Assembly (NCBI GenBank): GCA_041739225.1
Contig: JBGSOG010000045.1
Coordinates: 1-11,780 of the forward strand
Source of the DNA: BOKV01 sp041739225
GTDB taxonomy: Bacteria; Pseudomonadota; Alphaproteobacteria; Rhizobiales; Rhizobiaceae
Direction of reading: 5' to 3'
DNA: 11,780 nt
The notes below the pieces were generated by a model. It ran no database searches, was not told where the DNA came from, and worked only from the letters and a program-made list of their open reading frames with translations. A program made the position numbers and the translations under genes. Positions within the stretch are counted from its first letter, which is position 1; each line of letters begins with the position of its first letter. Positions 8,286 through 11,780 of this stretch are shown piece after piece.

Positions 8286-8314
8286 TTGCCGCCCGGATCG
8301 TTAGCAAATATAGG
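8286..8314 (+). promoter_or_regulatory. Candidate promoter of bioY
   Basis: TTGCCG (8286-8291) and TATAGG (8309-8314) with a 17-bp spacer lie in the 122-bp gap between the divergent MBL-fold gene and bioY. Each hexamer matches the sigma-70 consensus at 4 of 6 positions. The bioY start is about 30 bp downstream. I looked for a BioR-type palindrome (TTATMKATAA) here and found none. Sequence match only. Confidence 0.35.
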
Positions 8315-8346
8315 GGAGTTCGGGTTTTTTAGCATCGGAGGAAATA

Positions 8347-8943
8347 ATGACCACCAACGCCAATGGCAACGCACTTGCCGCTTCACTCATGCCGGGCAAT
8401 GCGGCTGTTCGCGCCGCGTCTTCATTGTTTCTTGTGCTGGCCGGTGCCTTTGTGCTCACCCTTGCCGCCAAAACGCAGGTTCCGTTCTGGCCAGTACCGA
8501 TGACGCTGCAAACGCTGGCGGTTCTCGCCATCGGAGCTGCATTTGGCGCGCGGCTCGGTGCAGCCACGGTGCTGTTTTACCTTGTTGAAGGTGCGTTTGG
8601 TTTTCCGGTTTTTGCCGGCACGCCGGAAAAGGGCATTGGTCTGGCTTACATGACTGGTCCAACCGGCGGATACCTCGTCGGCTTCGTGGTGATGGCAGCC
8701 ATTGCCGGATTGGCAGCTGATCGCGGTTGGAGCCGCAATCCCGTGAAACTTGGCGCAGCCATGCTGGTCGGCGAAGTTGCAATGCTGGGTCTGGGGGCTG
8801 CCTGGCTGGCTGTGCTTTTTGGAGCCGACAAGGCGCTGGCTTATGGCGTTGGGCCGTTTATCGCAACCGATCTGGTCAAGGTTGCGCTTGCCGCCTGCCT
8901 GGTTCCTGCATTGTGGTCTGTTCGCAATCGTCTGGTCGGCTGA
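8347..8943 (+). CDS. bioY: Biotin transporter BioY (ECF substrate-binding subunit)
   Basis: BioY is the membrane S component that binds biotin, working with the ECF ATPase/transmembrane module (BioMN) or, in some bacteria, reported to act alone. The product is 198 residues with about six hydrophobic helices, the normal size. Family hallmarks seen are 'VPFWPVPMTLQTLAVLAIGA' (45-64), 'GARLGAATVLFYLVEGAFGFPVFAG' (67-91) and 'MTGPTGGYLVGFV' (102-114). The last of these is the signature loop. The ATG at 8347 has GGAGGA (8337-8342) 4 bases before it. No bioM or bioN is within the window: the gene stands between a divergent hydrolase and its own terminator, so it is a single-gene unit. Its ATPase partner, if used, must be encoded elsewhere. 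Confidence 0.95.
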   Translation: MTTNANGNALAASLMPGNAAVRAASSLFLVLAGAFVLTLAAKTQVPFWPVPMTLQTLAVLAIGAAFGARLGAATVLFYLVEGAFGFPVFAGTPEKGIGLAYMTGPTGGYLVGFVVMAAIAGLAADRGWSRNPVKLGAAMLVGEVAMLGLGAAWLAVLFGADKALAYGVGPFIATDLVKVALAACLVPALWSVRNRLVG

Positions 8944-8978
8944 TATTTTACAATTGCAGTTTTCAGGGTTTTGGACTG

Positions 8979-9005
8979 AAAGGCCGGGGGTTTTCCCGGC
9001 CTTTT
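8979..9005 (+). terminator. Rho-independent terminator after bioY
   Basis: AAAGGCCGGG (8979-8988) pairs perfectly over 10 bp with CCCGGCCTTT (8995-9004) around a 6-base loop, GGTTTT. The stem runs into a short T-tract (TTTTG at 9002-9006). It lies 36 bp after the bioY stop and is the only convincing intrinsic terminator in the window. Because its 3' arm carries A/T pairs on both sides, it may also act weakly in the opposite direction. Confidence 0.85.
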
Positions 9006-9010
9006 GTCAT

Positions 9011-9040
9011 TTGAATCGTTAGGACTTAATTAACTACAAT
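9011..9040 (+). promoter_or_regulatory. Candidate promoter of the hybrid histidine kinase
   Basis: TTGAAT (9011-9016) and TACAAT (9035-9040) are 18 bp apart, matching the sigma-70 consensus at 4 of 6 and 5 of 6 positions. They lie in the AT-rich stretch between the bioY terminator and the kinase gene, giving a leader of about 60 bases. This is the most AT-rich gap in the window. Sequence match only. Confidence 0.4.
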
Positions 9041-9107
9041 ATCCGACATTTCTTCAGGGTTTGGTGCGGGAATCGGTCTCGCAGGTCACGAAGAATTGGC
9101 GGGGAAC

Positions 9108-11564
9108 ATGGTGGTTGACGCAGAATACTTGGAAAATCTCTCCACCGATGTCGAATTGCCTGAGGCGCAACCGGATTTGCCTTCGGTTGTTGCACCCCAA
9201 ACCATTGTCAACGCGCTTGGGACGCTACCGTTTCCCCTTCTTTTGAAGGATGCCGGTTTCCGCTACGTCTATGCGAATAAATCCGCCGCGAAAGTCATTG
9301 GCCGATCTCCGGAAGAAATAGTCGGGGGAACCGCCGCCGATTTTTTCCCGGCTGATGACGCCGCGCGTTTTGAAGAGATCGAGCGGGCTGTTTTGGCAAG
9401 CGGCAAGCGTGTCGAGATTGAACAAAGACTGCTGAATGCTGATTCGCGTGAAGCCCAGATAAGGGTCCGCTTTGACCGTGTAGAAGATGCGCAGGGCAAC
9501 CATCTGGTCCGTTCCATTGTGACCGATGTCACCGAAGTGGACAACAAGCTCAACGACCAGATCAGACGCGTCACACTTCTGGAAAACTCTGTCGCGCACA
9601 TGGCGCAAGGGCTTGTCGTTCTGCGTGGCGAACGCGTGGAATTTGCATCGCCGCGGGTTCTGGCACTTTTGGAAACGCTTGATGATGTCATCGCACCGGG
9701 CGTCAAATGGCTGGATGTACTTGAATATTCCTTTCGGCGTGGCGATTGCGGGTCCGATGAAGCGGCGATAGCCAAGGGCATGGCGCATGTGAACGCCTTC
9801 AATGAACGCAAGGCATTTCGATACAAGCGCCGGATGCCCTCCGGTGCGATCCTGGTGTTTGAAGGTGAGCCTCTGGCAACCAGCGATGGCCTTATAATCA
9901 CGATTTCCGACATTACGGAGGACCGCATCAAGGACTCCGGCTTGCGAAATGCCATGCGTGAGAATGAAGTGTTTCGAACGATGATCGACAACATTCCATT
10001 GTCGATTTACGCCAAGACCGAGGATTTGAAACTCACCTATGTCAACGAGGCGTGGGAGCATCTGGTTGGAATCAAGGCTGAACATGCAATCGGGAAAACC
10101 GACGTCGACTTGATGGGTGCAGATGGCCTGGTGTTTGCCGACGATGACCGGGAAGTGCTCGCTGGCGAAGTGACCGTCACGTTCAACGAAACCGCAACCA
10201 ATGGTGAGGGTGAAATCACCCATCGGATTGCAAAGAAGCGGCCCTTCATGACCGCCGACGGAACGCGCTACCTCATTGGCTCGACCACCGACATAACCGA
10301 CATACGCAACCGCGAAACCGAGTTGGAGGCGGCAACCCTCCGCGCGGCGGCTGCCGACCGGGCCAAATCGGAATTCCTTGCCAACATGAGCCATGAAATC
10401 CGCACGCCAATGACGTCGATTCTCGGGTATTCCAGCATCTTGCTCGAAGGGCTGCGGGACGATCCGAATCTGAGCGGTGCGGCGCAGACGATTCAGCGCA
10501 ACGGCGAGTACCTGCTCGAATTGATTAACGACATTCTCGACTTGAGCAAGATCGAAGCCGGGGCATTGCGGGTCGAGGCGTTACCCTGCTGCCCGACGCA
10601 TGTGGTCAATGACGTAGTGAACCTGATGCAGGTTCGTGCCGACAGCAAACAACTGGCGCTGCGTGTCGAATACCAGGGTTCATTGCCCGATCAATTCCAG
10701 ACCGACCCGACACGGCTGCGCCAGATTTTAGTCAACTTGATGAGCAACGCGATCAAGTTCACCGAGCATGGCGAAGTTCGGCTCGTGGTCCGCGGCGTGC
10801 CGGGCGAGACTTCGTTCTTGAACTTCGAAGTCCACGACACGGGGATCGGCATGACGGGCGAACAGCTCGGCCGGCTCTTTCAACCGTTCACGCAAGCCGA
10901 CGGTTCCACCACGCGCAAGTTTGGCGGCACGGGTCTGGGACTCAGCATCAGCAAGCGGCTGGCCGAGTTGCTCGGCGGCACGCTGACGGTTTGCAGTGCG
11001 CCGGGCAAGGGAAGCGTCTTTACGCTGAGTATCAAGTCATGCAGCTGTGATTCCTCGACTTGGCAGACCCCGCCTAGCCAGCCCCCAGTGATCGAGAAGC
11101 CGGTCAAGAAAACCCAACCGGCGGAAGCCTCGCGCGAGACAAAACTTCCTTACCGAATTCTGCTCGCCGAAGATGGGCCGGACAATCAGCGGCTGATCAA
11201 TTACTTCCTGACGCGCGCCGGAGCCACGGTCACGCTGGCCGACAACGGTTGGATCGCGCTCAACGTGGTTCGCGAAGGAATCGCCCGCGGCGAACAATTT
11301 GATTGCGTGTTGATGGATGTGCAGATGCCGGTGATGGATGGCTATCAAGCCACGATGGAATTGCGACGCGAGCGCTACACCGGTCCGATCATCGCGCTGA
11401 CGGCCAACGCGATGACCCACGACCGGCAGCTCTGTTTGGATGCAGGCTGCGACGATTACGCAACGAAGCCAATTGACCGTGTGAAACTGTTGGAACTGGT
11501 GGATCGCCATGTTCAGCGGACGCGCCAACAGCGCGCCGCCGCGGAACTTCAGCATTCTTCCTAA
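9108..11564 (+). CDS. Three-PAS hybrid sensor histidine kinase with C-terminal receiver domain (possible chimera)
   Basis: An 818-residue cytosolic sensor kinase. No membrane helix or signal peptide is seen. The order is: PAS at about 35-145, a PAS-like domain at about 158-275 ('VAHMAQGLVVLRGERVEF'), PAS at about 285-402, and HisKA with phosphoacceptor His429 in MSHEIRTPM. HATPase follows with N547 (NLMSNAIKFT), G1 DTGIGM (Asp577) and G2 GGTGLGLSIS. After a Pro/Ser/Lys linker (about 644-680) comes a receiver domain with Asp689, phospho-Asp737 (LMDVQMPVMDGY), Thr765 and Lys787. All catalytic residues are intact. The start is uncertain: the ATG at 9108 has GGGGA very close upstream, GTG at 9111 would be better spaced, and the frame opens at a TTG at 9096. 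The N-terminal half reads as alphaproteobacterial. From about His429 onward, both the protein motifs and the codon choice read as planctomycete-like. The gene may therefore not exist as one unit in any cell. Confidence 0.8.
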   Translation: MVVDAEYLENLSTDVELPEAQPDLPSVVAPQTIVNALGTLPFPLLLKDAGFRYVYANKSAAKVIGRSPEEIVGGTAADFFPADDAARFEEIERAVLASGKRVEIEQRLLNADSREAQIRVRFDRVEDAQGNHLVRSIVTDVTEVDNKLNDQIRRVTLLENSVAHMAQGLVVLRGERVEFASPRVLALLETLDDVIAPGVKWLDVLEYSFRRGDCGSDEAAIAKGMAHVNAFNERKAFRYKRRMPSGAILVFEGEPLATSDGLIITISDITEDRIKDSGLRNAMRENEVFRTMIDNIPLSIYAKTEDLKLTYVNEAWEHLVGIKAEHAIGKTDVDLMGADGLVFADDDREVLAGEVTVTFNETATNGEGEITHRIAKKRPFMTADGTRYLIGSTTDITDIRNRETELEAATLRAAAADRAKSEFLANMSHEIRTPMTSILGYSSILLEGLRDDPNLSGAAQTIQRNGEYLLELINDILDLSKIEAGALRVEALPCCPTHVVNDVVNLMQVRADSKQLALRVEYQGSLPDQFQTDPTRLRQILVNLMSNAIKFTEHGEVRLVVRGVPGETSFLNFEVHDTGIGMTGEQLGRLFQPFTQADGSTTRKFGGTGLGLSISKRLAELLGGTLTVCSAPGKGSVFTLSIKSCSCDSSTWQTPPSQPPVIEKPVKKTQPAEASRETKLPYRILLAEDGPDNQRLINYFLTRAGATVTLADNGWIALNVVREGIARGEQFDCVLMDVQMPVMDGYQATMELRRERYTGPIIALTANAMTHDRQLCLDAGCDDYATKPIDRVKLLELVDRHVQRTRQQRAAAELQHSS
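10365..10415. other. Composition and affinity break at the H-box (probable junction)
   Basis: This span encodes KSEFLANMSHEIRTPMT, among the most conserved stretches in bacterial hybrid kinases. From 9108 to 10391 I counted Thr codons acc 19, acg 7, aca 1. From 10392 to 11564 they are acc 7, acg 19, aca 2, act 2. Leu ctt:ctc goes from 10:6 to 2:12. The residue after 'RTPM' is Thr, as I recall from planctomycete kinases, where alphaproteobacterial ones usually have Asn. The exact breakpoint cannot be fixed, because conserved sequence hides it. Confidence 0.65.
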
Positions 11565-11593
11565 CCCTTACTCTCCCGACTGGTTTGCCAGCT

Positions 11594-11780
11594 ATGTTAC
11601 CCGCCATACAGCCCGTAAAAGACCACATTCCGGCCCCCCCTGGACTTAAAGTCCTGTTGGTGGACGACGATCCGGCGATTCTGCGAATCGTCGCCGTGCT
11701 GCTGCGCAAAAGCGGTCACCAAGTCACCACCGCGGCTAACGGCCGCGAGGCGCTCCACAAGATCAGCCTCGAATGTCCCC
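11594..11780 (+). CDS. Response regulator, N-terminal part (3' end outside window)
   Basis: From the ATG at 11594 the frame is open to the window edge, giving 62 residues. After 17 variable residues comes a receiver-domain start, LKVLLVDDDPAILRIVAVLL (18-37). It contains the acidic cluster Asp24-Asp25-Asp26 and is followed by 'SGHQVTTAANGREAL'. The phosphoacceptor Asp lies beyond the edge, so whether this is a stand-alone receiver, a transcription factor or another hybrid kinase is unknown. It begins 29 bp after the kinase stop on the same strand, so the two probably form a phosphorelay pair. No Shine-Dalgarno sequence is visible in the gap, unlike most complete genes to the left. In style it belongs with the planctomycete-like half of the kinase. 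Confidence 0.8.
   Translation, partial: MLPAIQPVKDHIPAPPGLKVLLVDDDPAILRIVAVLLRKSGHQVTTAANGREALHKISLECP

Noticed and set aside
8301..8314. Possible BioR operator before bioY (TTAGCAAATATAGG region)
   Set aside because: Does not match the TTATMKATAA palindrome. Only the AT-richness is shared, and it is better explained as a -10 element.
9225..10394. 389-codon minus-strand frame opposite the sensor half of the kinase
   Set aside because: No domain is recognisable. Its start coincides with the complement of the His429 codon, near the suspected joint, but that is only where a CAT triplet happens to lie.
11389..11709. Minus-strand 106-codon frame across the kinase/regulator gap
   Set aside because: Composition is Arg/Ser/Ala-rich with no domain. 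It lies antisense to a clear receiver domain and to the start of another.
1..11780. CRISPR arrays, insertion sequences, tRNA or rRNA genes, att sites
   Set aside because: No direct-repeat arrays, transposase motifs, tRNA-like cloverleaf or rRNA segments were seen on either strand, including around the suspected joint at about 10,390.

Overview
The window is GC-rich bacterial DNA that reads for most of its length (1 to about 10,390) as an alphaproteobacterium of the Rhizobiales/Hyphomicrobiales type. The clues are an smc-ppdK pair at the left end, a solitary BioY, a DUF1499 membrane protein beside a LACTB2-like metallo-hydrolase, and CTTGAC/CTATAT-like promoters. This placement rests on recognising protein families and gene order from memory, not on a database search.

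Layout. (1) 2-1294 (+): the C-terminal part of the chromosome segregation ATPase SMC. (2) 1397-4072 (+): complete pyruvate phosphate dikinase, with a candidate promoter in the 102-bp gap before it. (3) 4079-4966 (-): an EamA/DMT transporter. (4) 5088-5798 (+): a HAD-like phosphatase. (5) 5805-6209 (-): a small unrecognised protein. (6) 6377-7294 (+): a three-helix membrane protein with a DUF1499 domain. (7) 7313-8224 (-): an MBL-fold hydrolase. (8) 8347-8943 (+): the biotin transporter subunit BioY, closed by a clear rho-independent terminator at 8979-9005. (9) 9108-11564 (+): a cytosolic three-PAS hybrid histidine kinase. (10) 11594-11780 (+): the beginning of a response regulator, cut by the window edge.

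In the middle the genes alternate in strand, so most are probably transcribed alone. Three convergent gene ends are only 6, 6 and 18 bp apart, with no convincing terminator between them. The genes do not form one pathway: they cover chromosome maintenance, PEP/pyruvate interconversion, export, small-molecule hydrolysis, biotin uptake and signalling.

The most important observation is in the last gene. Its PAS half looks alphaproteobacterial. Its kinase core, receiver domain and the following response regulator read like Planctomycetes/PVC sequences. Synonymous codon choice flips at the highly conserved H-box near 10,390 (Thr acc:acg is 19:7 before and 7:19 after, by hand count). Either the contig is chimeric, joined through conserved H-box sequence, or a natural domain swap or transfer happened there. 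I favour a chimeric join, but the sequence alone cannot decide. I did not find a convincing new multi-gene system. If the joint is real, the recombinant kinase plus its response regulator would be the item of interest.
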